Positions 1 through 6,494 of a stretch of 7,907 nucleotides of DNA are shown in pieces. The stretch is from contig JAITKQ010000079.1 in assembly GCA_031278295.1 (NCBI GenBank), positions 1 through 7,907 on the forward strand, given 5' to 3'. The notes beneath the pieces are model-generated. The model made no database searches. It saw only the letters and a program-made list of their open reading frames with translations, and was not told where the DNA came from. The stretch is from Spirochaetaceae bacterium (lineage in GTDB: Bacteria > Spirochaetota > Spirochaetia > Treponematales > Breznakiellaceae). A program made the position numbers and the translations under genes. Every line of letters begins with the position of its first letter. The stretch's first letter is position 1.

Positions 1-7
1 TTTGAAT

Positions 8-110
8 GTGGGCAAAAGCCCACGGGTTCTTGAACAAGTCTTGCAAAATGCAAAGCATTTTGCCTTTTTTTCAGCGGAAGTTGTTCAGAAACTGAGGTTT
101 CTGAACAACT
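8..110. repeat. Cluster of short inverted repeats (probable interspersed repeat element)
   Basis: Several dyads are packed into about 100 bases. GTGGGC/GCCCAC (8-13/18-23, loop AAAA) is followed by the small palindrome GTTCTTGAAC (26-35). Next comes GCAAAATGC/GCATTTTGC (43-51/55-63, loop AAA). Last is a perfect 14-base dyad, AGTTGTTCAGAAAC / GTTTCTGAACAACT (79-92/97-110, loop TGAG). The TTGTTC/GAACAA core of the last dyad also occurs at 31-36. The block ends abruptly where the AT-rich Nim-like gene remnant begins, so it may be an element that replaced the 5' end of that gene. It might be a dispersed palindromic repeat; only genome copy number can tell. Confidence 0.5.
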
Positions 111-414
111 CTATTATAAAAAAAATAATAATGCATGTTTTGAAATTGATTGTGATACTAAATTAATAGAAGGAGAAAAGGCATGTAATTATGGATACGC
201 ATTTAAAAGTATAATAGGATTTGGGAAAATAGAAATATTGGAAAACAAAGAAGAAAAGAAGAATGGATTAAATAAAATAATGAAACATCAAACGGGAAAG
301 TGGATTGAATATAATTTTACAGAAGAAGAATTGAAAAAAGTCATGGTATACAGAATGAAAGTAAAAGAATTTACCGGAAAACAAAAGGAATTCCCTATAA
401 AAAACAAGGACTAA
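34..414 (+). pseudogene. 5'-truncated remnant of a pyridoxamine 5'-phosphate oxidase / NimA-like protein gene
   Basis: The frame is open from a stop at 31-33 to TAA at 412-414 and has no start codon before an internal Met at 286. From about 118 on it reads like the C-terminal two thirds of the flavin-binding PPOX/5-nitroimidazole-resistance (Nim) family: CFEIDCDTKLIEGEKAC, then YAFKSIIGFGKIEILE, then EEKKNGLNKIMKHQTGKW, ending in VKEFTGKQKEF. These match the family blocks cFEvD..LI..eaC, YrSViGfG and EK..aL..iM.h. Intact members are near 160 residues, and about 95 family-like residues remain. The N-terminal part, which carries the first barrel strands, is missing and replaced in frame by the hairpin cluster. 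The stretch 181-360 is only about 26% G+C, far below the operon to the right, which suggests transfer from an AT-rich donor. The remnant is probably non-functional. The family call is firm; the exact role (Nim reductase or another PPOX) is open. Confidence 0.75.
43..71 (+). terminator. Possible rho-independent terminator
   Basis: A 9-base stem, GCAAAATGC with GCATTTTGC and a 3-base loop, is followed after one C by seven T (65-71). The shape is right for an intrinsic terminator reading rightward, for a gene left of the window. The stem is AT-rich and sits inside the hairpin cluster, so it may only be part of a repeat. Confidence 0.35.
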
Positions 415-860
415 AATACTAAACTTTTCATAAATATTACCTTATATTGTAATGATGGTTTTTGAAAAAAGGCTGATACAATTATCGGTTTATGCATCAA
501 CGCATACAAAGCTTCTTTCACTGTTTGAAGAAATTGATCGGGTCCGGTGATTATTTTCTTCCCCGTTACATGGTGTTTTACATATCCCATACCGTCTCAT
601 CAGGGTTTAATTCAGGCGAGTATCCGGGCAGAAATCTTAATTTTCCCTCCGTTGATTCGACAAACGCTTTTACTTTTTTACCCCTATACGCAGGATGACC
701 GTCTGCTATAAGAAACACCGGTTCTTTCCGCTTAAAAACTTTCCGCTCCTACATTGCAAGCATTGCTGTCTGAAATGCGGGGAAATACCGCTGATTTCAG
801 CCGGATGAGCATAGACCAAGTCCGCTCCCGGTCCACGCTCATTCCGGCACAAGTTGTGTT
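411..860 (-). pseudogene. Decayed IS630-family (Tc1/mariner-like) transposase
   Basis: On the minus strand, 590-748 reads ERKVFKRKEPVFLIADGHP, then AYRGKKVKAFVESTEGKLR, then FLPGYSPELNPDETVWD. This is the C-terminal half of an IS630-type DDE transposase. The Asp of ADGHP (701-703) and the Glu of NPDE (596-598) are separated by 34 residues, the D34E spacing of this superfamily. One base is missing at about 585. In the next frame the natural tail resumes as YVKHHVTGKKIITGPDQF and runs to TAG at 411-413. Upstream there is an in-frame TAG (749-751). Fragments such as AGMSVDRERTW (816-848) and ISGISPHF (about 775-800), in other frames, resemble the region after the first catalytic Asp, which itself is not recognisable. 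The 5' boundary is uncertain and I see no terminal inverted repeats. The element is inactive. Its last codons overlap the stop codon of the Nim-like remnant. Confidence 0.75.
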
Positions 861-1149
861 TTCTCCATAGCAAGCTCCGCTCTAACCATACTTTGTTTCC
901 GGGTTTTTGTGCGGTCGGCGGAGCGCAAGGGTGTCAGTCATCAAATTTGAAAAAGGCATCGTTTCTAGAAGTTCCCGTCCGTTCTCCGCGGCAGATCGCC
1001 CCCCCCCCCCCGGCTGTGTTTGAAGGGCTTTCTGTTACATTGCCGGATGTGTTCACGCCCTGGCAGGCTGCTGCGCCTGTAGGTTTCTGCGCTATTTCCT
1101 GCCACAAATCCCCTGATTTTTGGGCCCTTTGGCCGGCGGACTCAGGCGG
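861..1149. other. Gene-free stretch downstream of the operon, with a poly-C tract
   Basis: I find no convincing gene in this stretch. A 99-codon plus-strand reading frame (854-1153) has no recognisable domain, no ribosome binding site and low-complexity proline runs around the C tract. On the minus strand a frame continues open for about 60 codons past the activator stop codon, but resembles nothing I know. No clear intrinsic terminator for the minus-strand operon is visible. The best hairpin is a weak GGCC-AAAG-GGCC near 1121-1132 without a following T run. The stretch probably contains the lost 5' end of the IS630 copy or other debris. Confidence 0.5.
999..1011. repeat. Homopolymer of 13 C
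   Basis: Thirteen consecutive C (G on the minus strand) lie about 140 bases downstream of the activator gene. The tract is not inside a gene that I can support. Tracts of this length are prone to slippage in the cell and to length errors in sequencing. Confidence 0.95.
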
Positions 1150-2793
1150 CTAGAACCCCATATACCCTATAAAGGCGCTTTCAAAACCGGCGTCCATGGC
1201 GAGTTCCACCTTTTCCACCCTGGCGGCGGTCTCTTTGATGCGTTCACGGAGCGGTGCGCTTACGAGCAGGGCGGCGGCCCCTCCTAGTGAGGTATTCCCG
1301 GCAAACGACACCTTCCCCGCAAACTGTTCCGGCAACAGGCCTATGTTTATAAGGCTTTTTTCGTTGAGGTGGTAGCCGAAGGAGCCGGCTATGATGACTC
1401 TGTCAACATCGCCGGCACTGTTTCCGAAGCGGGCAAGCAACAGCTCGATGCCGCACCTTATCGCGCTCTTGGCGAGTTGAATCTGCCGGACATCCTTCTG
1501 CCCGATATACACCTTGTCTGTGATAAAAAAAGCGGGCTTTTCGTCCACCGGCCTCACCCTGGCCGCCAGCTTCTCCGCTTCCGCGCCTTCAGGAGAGGCC
1601 AGGCGTCCGCGCTTGTTGATTACGCCCGTCCTCACCAGCTCGCCCGCTATGTCAAGGAGGCCGCTCCCGCAGATACCGGCGGCCCCGTCCTCCGGCGGCT
1701 CGGCCCCGTCCTCCCCGATCAGCCTGAACGAGAGGGCGCCGTCCTCCCCTATGCTGAACGCCTCTATCGCGCCCGTGGATGCCCGCATACCGCAGGCTAT
1801 GTTCATCCCTTCGAACGCGGGGCCCGCCGCGGTGGAGGTGGCGGCAAGCCTCCCGTCCTTTGCCAGCACCATTTCCCCGTTGGTGCCTATATCGACAAAA
1901 AGCGTGATCCCGTCCTTGCGTTCAAGGTCTGTGGCCAGTATGCCGGACGTTATGTCCGCGCCGACCCAGGCGGAGATTATCGGCGGCAGGTAGATTGGAG
2001 CGAAGGGGGAGATATTGACCGCTTCGTCCTTTGTATGGAAGCCGCCTGTTATTTGGGGCGTGTACGGGTAGGGGCCGAGGCTTGACGGGTCGATGTTGCA
2101 GGCAAGGTGAAGCATCGTTGTGTTGCCGGAATAGACCGCCTCGTAAATGTATTTACTTTCGACGCCGGCCTTCCTTACAAGCGCCCCGATCATCCCGTTG
2201 AGGACATCGACAAAGTCCCCGTAAAGCGCGGCAAGGCCGGCTTTTTCCCCGGCAAAATGGATGCGCCCTATGACGTCCTGCGCGTACTTTGTCTGCGGGT
2301 TCAGCGCCGATTCGGTGGCAAGCGTCCCGCCATCCCGTATGTCGATAAGCTCCGCAACCATCGTCGTCGTGCCTATGTCCACCGCGAGGCCGTACAGGAA
2401 GGCCGTGCTGTCCCCAGCCTCGCTGCCGAGCAGCCGTCCCCCGCCGTAAATGTAAGTCTTACCGTCTTCGTACTTTTTGGTGATGAACGGCTCTTTTTCG
2501 TACTCAAACGACAGGCGTTCCGACAGGATCCGCAGGCTCTTGTTTCCGGCCTCGTAGTCTGGCACGAGGTAAACGTCCCCGTCGCTCACCTCTGTACGGC
2601 AGGCAAGGACGGTTTCTTTCGATGCTTCGACCCTTACGCCGCACTTTCCGCAGTTGCCTGCGCCGCCGCACGGCGTCTCTATGTCAAGCCCGCCGAGCCG
2701 GGCCGCCTCAAGTACGCTGATTCCCGCTTCCGCGTGAACGCTGACGCGCGTTTCTTTGCCGCCTGCCTGGCTGACAAAAACAATGTCAGGCAA
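1150..2793 (-). CDS. Corrinoid-protein reductive activator, 2Fe-2S ferredoxin + ASKHA domain (RACo-like, DUF4445)
   Basis: 547 residues. Proteins of this family reduce the inactive Co(II) state of corrinoid methyl carriers back to Co(I), with electrons from their Fe-S cluster and energy from ATP, in the cytoplasm. Residues 1-80 form a plant-type ferredoxin domain with the cluster ligands C42-x5-C48-x2-C51-x13-C65. After a linker, the ASKHA (actin-like ATPase) core runs from about 134 to the end: AVDIGTTT (137-144), the second phosphate motif FVDIGTNGE (299-307), GICGSGLLD (373-381), and IAGSFG (468-473), with the family C-terminal block NTSLGGAA. The start is TTG, set by AAGGAA seven bases upstream and by the ferredoxin fold beginning at once; no ATG lies near. 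It overlaps the preceding methyltransferase gene by 8 bases (TTGCCTGA), so it is likely translationally coupled. Its natural client is the corrinoid protein encoded two genes upstream. No catalytic residue looks lost. Confidence 0.92.
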   Translation of the reverse strand: MPDIVFVSQAGGKETRVSVHAEAGISVLEAARLGGLDIETPCGGAGNCGKCGVRVEASKETVLACRTEVSDGDVYLVPDYEAGNKSLRILSERLSFEYEKEPFITKKYEDGKTYIYGGGRLLGSEAGDSTAFLYGLAVDIGTTTMVAELIDIRDGGTLATESALNPQTKYAQDVIGRIHFAGEKAGLAALYGDFVDVLNGMIGALVRKAGVESKYIYEAVYSGNTTMLHLACNIDPSSLGPYPYTPQITGGFHTKDEAVNISPFAPIYLPPIISAWVGADITSGILATDLERKDGITLFVDIGTNGEMVLAKDGRLAATSTAAGPAFEGMNIACGMRASTGAIEAFSIGEDGALSFRLIGEDGAEPPEDGAAGICGSGLLDIAGELVRTGVINKRGRLASPEGAEAEKLAARVRPVDEKPAFFITDKVYIGQKDVRQIQLAKSAIRCGIELLLARFGNSAGDVDRVIIAGSFGYHLNEKSLINIGLLPEQFAGKVSFAGNTSLGGAAALLVSAPLRERIKETAARVEKVELAMDAGFESAFIGYMGF

Positions 2794-3823
2794 GCCGCGT
2801 TTCCTTAACGGCGGCGGTAAACGACTGTATGTTCACGAGCGGGCTTGATGTTGACAGTCCGCAGGCCGGGGCGATGATGTCGATGTTTTTTTCCAGGAGC
2901 GTGTGGGCGGCTTTGTTTATCCTTTCAGGGCTGCTTCTCTCAAGAAGGTAGGTGCTTAGGTTTCCCATTGTCGTAACATCTCCGTTTTCCTTTTTAATAT
3001 CTAGCAAATTGACCATCGCGTCAACACTCAAGGCGTCCCCGCGCAAACTGAACAGGTGCTTCTTTACCGGCTTAACATCGCCGCAAATATGGACGATTAC
3101 CCGCTTTCCCGCCCCGTGTACCGCCTCCGCAATCCTGTTTATGTAGCCGAGCGCGTACTCTTCAAAGAGGCGCGGGCCGAGGATTTCCCCGGTGGCGGTG
3201 GGGTCGGCGATCGAGATGACGGACGCGCCGCTCTCTGCCAGTAGTAGCGCCCAGTCTACCAGTTGATCCGTCACGTAAGAGAGGAGCCTGTGCGAGCCCT
3301 CCCTGTCGCGGTACAGATCCTTGAAGAACGCAAACTGTTCTACGAGGGCGGCGGCGGTGCTAACCGGCCCGGAAACACTGCCGATTACCGGTACGTCAGG
3401 GTGTTTACGCGAAAGAAGGCTTATAGCGGCAAGCGCCTCCCTGCCACGCCTGCTCCTCGATACGGCGCCCTTTCCCAGGAAGCTCACATCCCCGGCCCGC
3501 GCGAAGTTTTCACGCTCTATCTTGGGTTCACACCTGAGCGAACCGTAATCGACCGGGGCGCCCAAGGCCTCCGGCTCCACCGTCATGCAGAAAGGGAGGC
3601 CAAAGTTCTCAAAGCCTGTGTAGGCGGCGACATCCTCCGCCAGCGCCGCCATGAGGCCGCCGTCGTGGTGCGCCTCCGGCAGCGTATGGCCGCCCTTCTC
3701 CATCACACCAATAATCGCGGCGTTCATCATGCCGCCCGGACAGATGACGGGCGGCCTCTCCGTCCCTTCCTTGCGGAATGTCCGTTCCAGACGTTCCGCC
3801 GGTGAAAATACGTCCGCCATCAC
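2786..3823 (-). CDS. MtaA/CmuA-type corrinoid methyltransferase (uroporphyrinogen decarboxylase fold)
   Basis: 345 residues, a TIM-barrel enzyme of the UroD superfamily that exchanges methyl groups with a corrinoid protein. The zinc site of MtaA/MtbA-type enzymes is present as H245-I-C247 (VIVHICGD) and C321 (APACGLS), giving HxC-x73-C. Other family marks are CPGGMMN (28-34), GFENFGLPFCMTVEPEALG (70-88), and ISIADPTATGE (203-213). These N-terminal blocks are those of the MtaA/CmuA family and not of haem-pathway UroD, whose substrate arginines I do not see. The frame opens with GTG (3823) directly followed by ATG (3820). The ATG shares one base with the corrinoid gene stop (TGATG) and is the likelier start. 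The gene overlaps the activator gene downstream. By likeness to MtaA it may be the second-step enzyme, taking the methyl from methyl-corrinoid to an acceptor such as tetrahydrofolate, but the two UroD-fold enzymes of this operon cannot be assigned from sequence alone. Confidence 0.88.
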   Translation of the reverse strand: MMADVFSPAERLERTFRKEGTERPPVICPGGMMNAAIIGVMEKGGHTLPEAHHDGGLMAALAEDVAAYTGFENFGLPFCMTVEPEALGAPVDYGSLRCEPKIERENFARAGDVSFLGKGAVSRSRRGREALAAISLLSRKHPDVPVIGSVSGPVSTAAALVEQFAFFKDLYRDREGSHRLLSYVTDQLVDWALLLAESGASVISIADPTATGEILGPRLFEEYALGYINRIAEAVHGAGKRVIVHICGDVKPVKKHLFSLRGDALSVDAMVNLLDIKKENGDVTTMGNLSTYLLERSSPERINKAAHTLLEKNIDIIAPACGLSTSSPLVNIQSFTAAVKETRLA

Positions 3824-4467
3824 AGTTCCGCGGCGACGAGCTCACGGCATACTTTCACCGCTTCGTTGGCGTTCTTCGCGTAGCCGTCCGCGCCGATACG
3901 GTCCGCGAAGGCCTGGTTGATCGGCCCGCCGCCCACCACCACCTTGAAGCGCTCCCGCGAGCCGTTCTGTTGCAGTATCCGCACCACCTCGGCCATGTTG
4001 TCCATCGTTGTCGTCATCAGTGTGGAAAGAAGGATAAACCTGGCGTCCGCCTCCACGGCCTTGTCCACAAAGTCGGCGGGCGGCACATCCCTCCCCAAGT
4101 CTACAATGTCGAAACCGGACGATTCCAGCATGATCTTGACAAGGTTCTTGCCAATATCGTGCGTATCGCCCTCTACCACGCCGATCACGCCCTTCAGCTT
4201 CTTCTTTGCGCCCTCCTGCTTGAGGTGTGGTTTCAGCACGTCTATGCCGGCGTTCATCGCGTCCGAGCAGATAATAAGCTCCGGCACAAAGTACTCCTCC
4301 TCGTCAAAGAGCTGCCCGGCCCGTTCCATGCCGCTGGCCAGCCCCTTGTCAATCGCGGTATAGCTGTCCAGCTTCTCCGCCACCGCCTGCTGTGAATACC
4401 TGACGGCGCCCTCCTCGTCCATGTTCACAACCGAATCAGAAAGTTTTTTCAGTAACTCCTCTTCCAT
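3820..4467 (-). CDS. Corrinoid (B12-binding) methyl-carrier protein, MtaC/MtbC/MttC-like
   Basis: 215 residues, the usual size. It shuttles a methyl group on cobalt between the two methyltransferases. Residues 1-88 form the helical cap domain (FDEEEYFVPELIICSDAMNAG is typical of its last helices). From about 90 on is the Rossmann-like B12 domain, with GDTHDIGKN holding D101-x-H103-x2-G106. H103 is the expected lower axial cobalt ligand (base-off/His-on). The loop LSTLMTTTM (147-155) and the GGGPIN turn (179-184) contact the nucleotide tail. The start ATG has GGAGG (4476-4480) eight bases upstream, inside the only real gap of the operon (39 bases). This own strong ribosome site would suit a carrier needed in greater amount than the enzymes. 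The stop overlaps the start of the next methyltransferase gene. All key residues are intact. Confidence 0.95.
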   Translation of the reverse strand: MEEELLKKLSDSVVNMDEEGAVRYSQQAVAEKLDSYTAIDKGLASGMERAGQLFDEEEYFVPELIICSDAMNAGIDVLKPHLKQEGAKKKLKGVIGVVEGDTHDIGKNLVKIMLESSGFDIVDLGRDVPPADFVDKAVEADARFILLSTLMTTTMDNMAEVVRILQQNGSRERFKVVVGGGPINQAFADRIGADGYAKNANEAVKVCRELVAAEL

Positions 4468-4506
4468 AACCCTATCCTCCGTATTTTAATTACCGTTTCT
4501 ACCGGA

Positions 4507-5550
4507 CTACCGCCGGTTAGCGGCTGCCGCTTGCCCGTTACCCGTAGCCGTCATCGCTTTTATGTTCCCGGCGGGCGTCGCCGGCGGGATGTCGCAGCCC
4601 GGCATCAGCATATAGCCCGGCCCCGCGCCCGCCGCCGCGATACAGGCGCGGCAGGCCTTTTCGACCCCTTCGGGACTTTCCCTCTGCATCACCGCCACCG
4701 GATTCATGTTTCCGGCGAAGGCGGTTTTACCGTTAAAAACCTCCCTGCACCTGCCCAAATCCACCTTGTAATCGACCGAGACAAACTCCGTGCCTATACC
4801 GTTCAGCAGATCGAGGCGATCAGTGATGTTGCCGCAGATGTGCAGCGCTGTCCTGACGCCCTGGGCGCGGAGAGCGTCGTACACTTTCCTGAACGCCGGG
4901 ATCGCGAAGCTTTCAAAATGTTTGCGGGCAATCATGTCGCCTGAGCTTGTCGGCTCCGAAAGGAGGATGAGGTCCGCTCCGTTATCGATGTAAAGCCGGG
5001 AATACTTGATGTACAGATCCGCGGTAAAATCGAGTAGGCGGCGAATATCATCCGGCCTGTGGTAAATGCCCCGCATCAGATTCTCGGCGCCGTACAGGAG
5101 GCCTGCCGTAGTGAAGGGCCCCCACCTGTTAAGCGCGAGATAGTTCTTGCCGCCCGTCTTCTTCGCCATGCTGTTCGTAATTTTCACCAATGTCCGTATG
5201 CGCCCATCGTCTGAAATCTTGTTCAGGTCGATGCCGTCAATGTCCGAAACATCTTTGATCCGTGTATCGATAACATCCGGCGTACCCTTCTGGCGGAACT
5301 TTATTTCAGCGCCGAGCGCCCCTACCACGATGTTGCTGTAACCGGACGTAGTCCAGACAATATCGGAACCTACACCCATGTAGGCTCCGTACAGAATTTC
5401 CGCGACCTTTTCGGGATTTTCCGACAAGGCTTTTTCCATGGAGAGGCCGCTACTGTTAAGCGCCCAGGCCCCGCCCGACAGCAGCGAAACCGGCAGCCTT
5501 GGCGTCTCCCTCAGATCCAGCAGCCCCGTGATGATCTCTTTTGGATTCAT
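4507..5550 (-). CDS. Second UroD-fold corrinoid methyltransferase, candidate substrate-specific enzyme
   Basis: 347 residues from the ATG used here. A GTG two codons earlier (5556) overlaps the permease stop (GTGA), but GGGAGGAG (5556-5563) is spaced ideally for the ATG. It belongs to the UroD/MtaA superfamily: H239-I-C241 (ALHICGN, numbered from the GTG) and C321 (MPGCDIPP) form the zinc-type HxC...C site, with 79 residues between the cysteines instead of 73 in the other copy. LSEPTSSGD (199-207) corresponds to the IADPTATGE block of the other enzyme. The N-terminal third differs clearly between the two: here LPVSLLSGGAW and GSDIVWTTSGYSN replace CPGGMMN and the GFENFG block. The C-terminus ends in an Ala/Asn-rich tail after the fold (about 336-349). 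Because it diverges from MtaA and follows the importer genes directly, it is the better candidate for the enzyme that demethylates the imported compound. This is an inference. Confidence 0.85.
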   Translation of the reverse strand: MNPKEIITGLLDLRETPRLPVSLLSGGAWALNSSGLSMEKALSENPEKVAEILYGAYMGVGSDIVWTTSGYSNIVVGALGAEIKFRQKGTPDVIDTRIKDVSDIDGIDLNKISDDGRIRTLVKITNSMAKKTGGKNYLALNRWGPFTTAGLLYGAENLMRGIYHRPDDIRRLLDFTADLYIKYSRLYIDNGADLILLSEPTSSGDMIARKHFESFAIPAFRKVYDALRAQGVRTALHICGNITDRLDLLNGIGTEFVSVDYKVDLGRCREVFNGKTAFAGNMNPVAVMQRESPEGVEKACRACIAAAGAGPGYMLMPGCDIPPATPAGNIKAMTATGNGQAAAANRR

Positions 5551-5552
5551 GT

Positions 5553-6494
5553 TCACTCCTCCCGCCGGCTTTGCCAGCGCATAAGATAGCTTTGTAACTT
5601 GTTAAAAAAGAACGTGATCACCGTAATAACTATGCCTATTACGAGCACACCCGCGACGATACGTTTGTAATCACCCAAGTCGGAAAAATTTTTTACGTAA
5701 TACCCAAGCCCGCTCCGTCCGCCGATCATTTCCGCCGATGTCAGCAGGATGAATGAAACGCTCAGTCCCTGGTTGCAGCCCGTAAAAATTTGCGGCAGCG
5801 CGGCGGGGAACACAACTTCCGCCAGCATGGACACCGGGCCGACGCAGAGCGATCTTGCCGAATCGATTATCTCTTTCTCGACGTTAAGGACGCCGCCCAT
5901 CGTTCCGGCCAGGATTGGCCAGAACGATGCGAGGAAGATGACCATGACCGATACGGAGCGGAATGTTGGCAGCAGGGCGATGCCGTAGGGAATGTACACC
6001 ACCGGCGGTATCGATCCGGTAAACTTTGAAATATAGATGGCCGCGCTGCCGGAACGGATGTTCCAGCCCAGAAACAGGCCGAGCGGGACAGCCGTTACCA
6101 GTCCCAGAATATAGCCCTGCGCGACTATGCCGAGCGAGGTTTTTATGTTCCCGATAATTAGCGCGCCGTCGGACAGCATCTGCGCCGCCACCGTACCGGG
6201 CGGCGGAAAGAAGGACGCCTTGAGCATGTCCAGTTTAGCGGTGAACAGAGTCCAGAGCAGGATAAAAAAGTAAACAAACGCTATGATGTCGGCGATCAGG
6301 TTTATTGACCGGGTGCTTTTCAGCAGGGCGGAGGAGACGATCAGCAGCGCCTCCAACGCGAGGACAAAGACAACGGCGTACAGCGGGCTGGGGTTGGCGG
6401 CCCTGTCCGGCAAGCCCTGAATCAGCAGCGTCACGACGAATAAAACATGCGCCGCCTTGAAAAACCTGGCCCTGCTTGTAAGAGAAGGGCTCAT
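5553..6494 (-). CDS. ABC transporter permease, nitrate/sulfonate/taurine (SsuC/TauC) type
   Basis: 313 residues, integral to the cytoplasmic membrane. The family core starts near residue 88 (FFPPPGTVAAQM) and includes SLGIVAQGYILG (120-131) and the cytoplasmic coupling (EAA) loop, EIIDSARSLCVG through FPAALPQIFTGCNQG (208-243), followed by SAEMIGGRSGLG (253-264). I see hydrophobic segments at about 13-27, 37-58, 65-86, 118-145, 163-175, 181-201, 240-256 and 279-300. SsuC/TauC proteins are usually 250-280 residues with about six helices and one before the PP motif; here three precede it, so there are about two extra N-terminal helices. The start ATG overlaps the ATPase stop (ATGA), and its stop overlaps the methyltransferase start region. 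The imported compound is unknown. The link to a methyl-transfer module suggests a methylated or precursor compound. Confidence 0.92.
   Translation of the reverse strand: MSPSLTSRARFFKAAHVLFVVTLLIQGLPDRAANPSPLYAVVFVLALEALLIVSSALLKSTRSINLIADIIAFVYFFILLWTLFTAKLDMLKASFFPPPGTVAAQMLSDGALIIGNIKTSLGIVAQGYILGLVTAVPLGLFLGWNIRSGSAAIYISKFTGSIPPVVYIPYGIALLPTFRSVSVMVIFLASFWPILAGTMGGVLNVEKEIIDSARSLCVGPVSMLAEVVFPAALPQIFTGCNQGLSVSFILLTSAEMIGGRSGLGYYVKNFSDLGDYKRIVAGVLVIGIVITVITFFFNKLQSYLMRWQSRREE

Noticed and set aside
492..698. A 68-codon plus-strand frame
   Set aside because: It is the antisense of the IS630 transposase remnant; the minus-strand translation contains the DDE motifs.
1121..1132. GGCC-AAAG-GGCC as terminator of the operon
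   Set aside because: The stem is only four base pairs and there is no T run behind it on the minus strand.
1369..2085. Long plus-strand reading frame (238 codons) inside the activator gene, with others at 1514-1993 and 2107-2808
   Set aside because: Antisense shadows of a GC-rich gene with a clear Fe-S/ASKHA domain on the minus strand; their products are Arg/Pro-rich and have no recognisable domain.
2786..3823. Reading the UroD-fold genes as haem-pathway uroporphyrinogen decarboxylase (hemE)
   Set aside because: The HxC...C zinc site, the MtaA-type N-terminal blocks and the corrinoid/activator neighbours point to methyl transfer; the HemE substrate-binding arginine motif is not seen.
3609..3845. 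A 78-codon minus-strand frame overlapping the corrinoid/methyltransferase junction
   Set aside because: It is out of frame with two genes of clear family membership and is Gly/Arg-rich shadow sequence.
3263..4395. Plus-strand frames of 148-205 codons opposite the methyltransferase and corrinoid genes
   Set aside because: They mirror well-supported minus-strand genes, lack ribosome sites and resemble no family.
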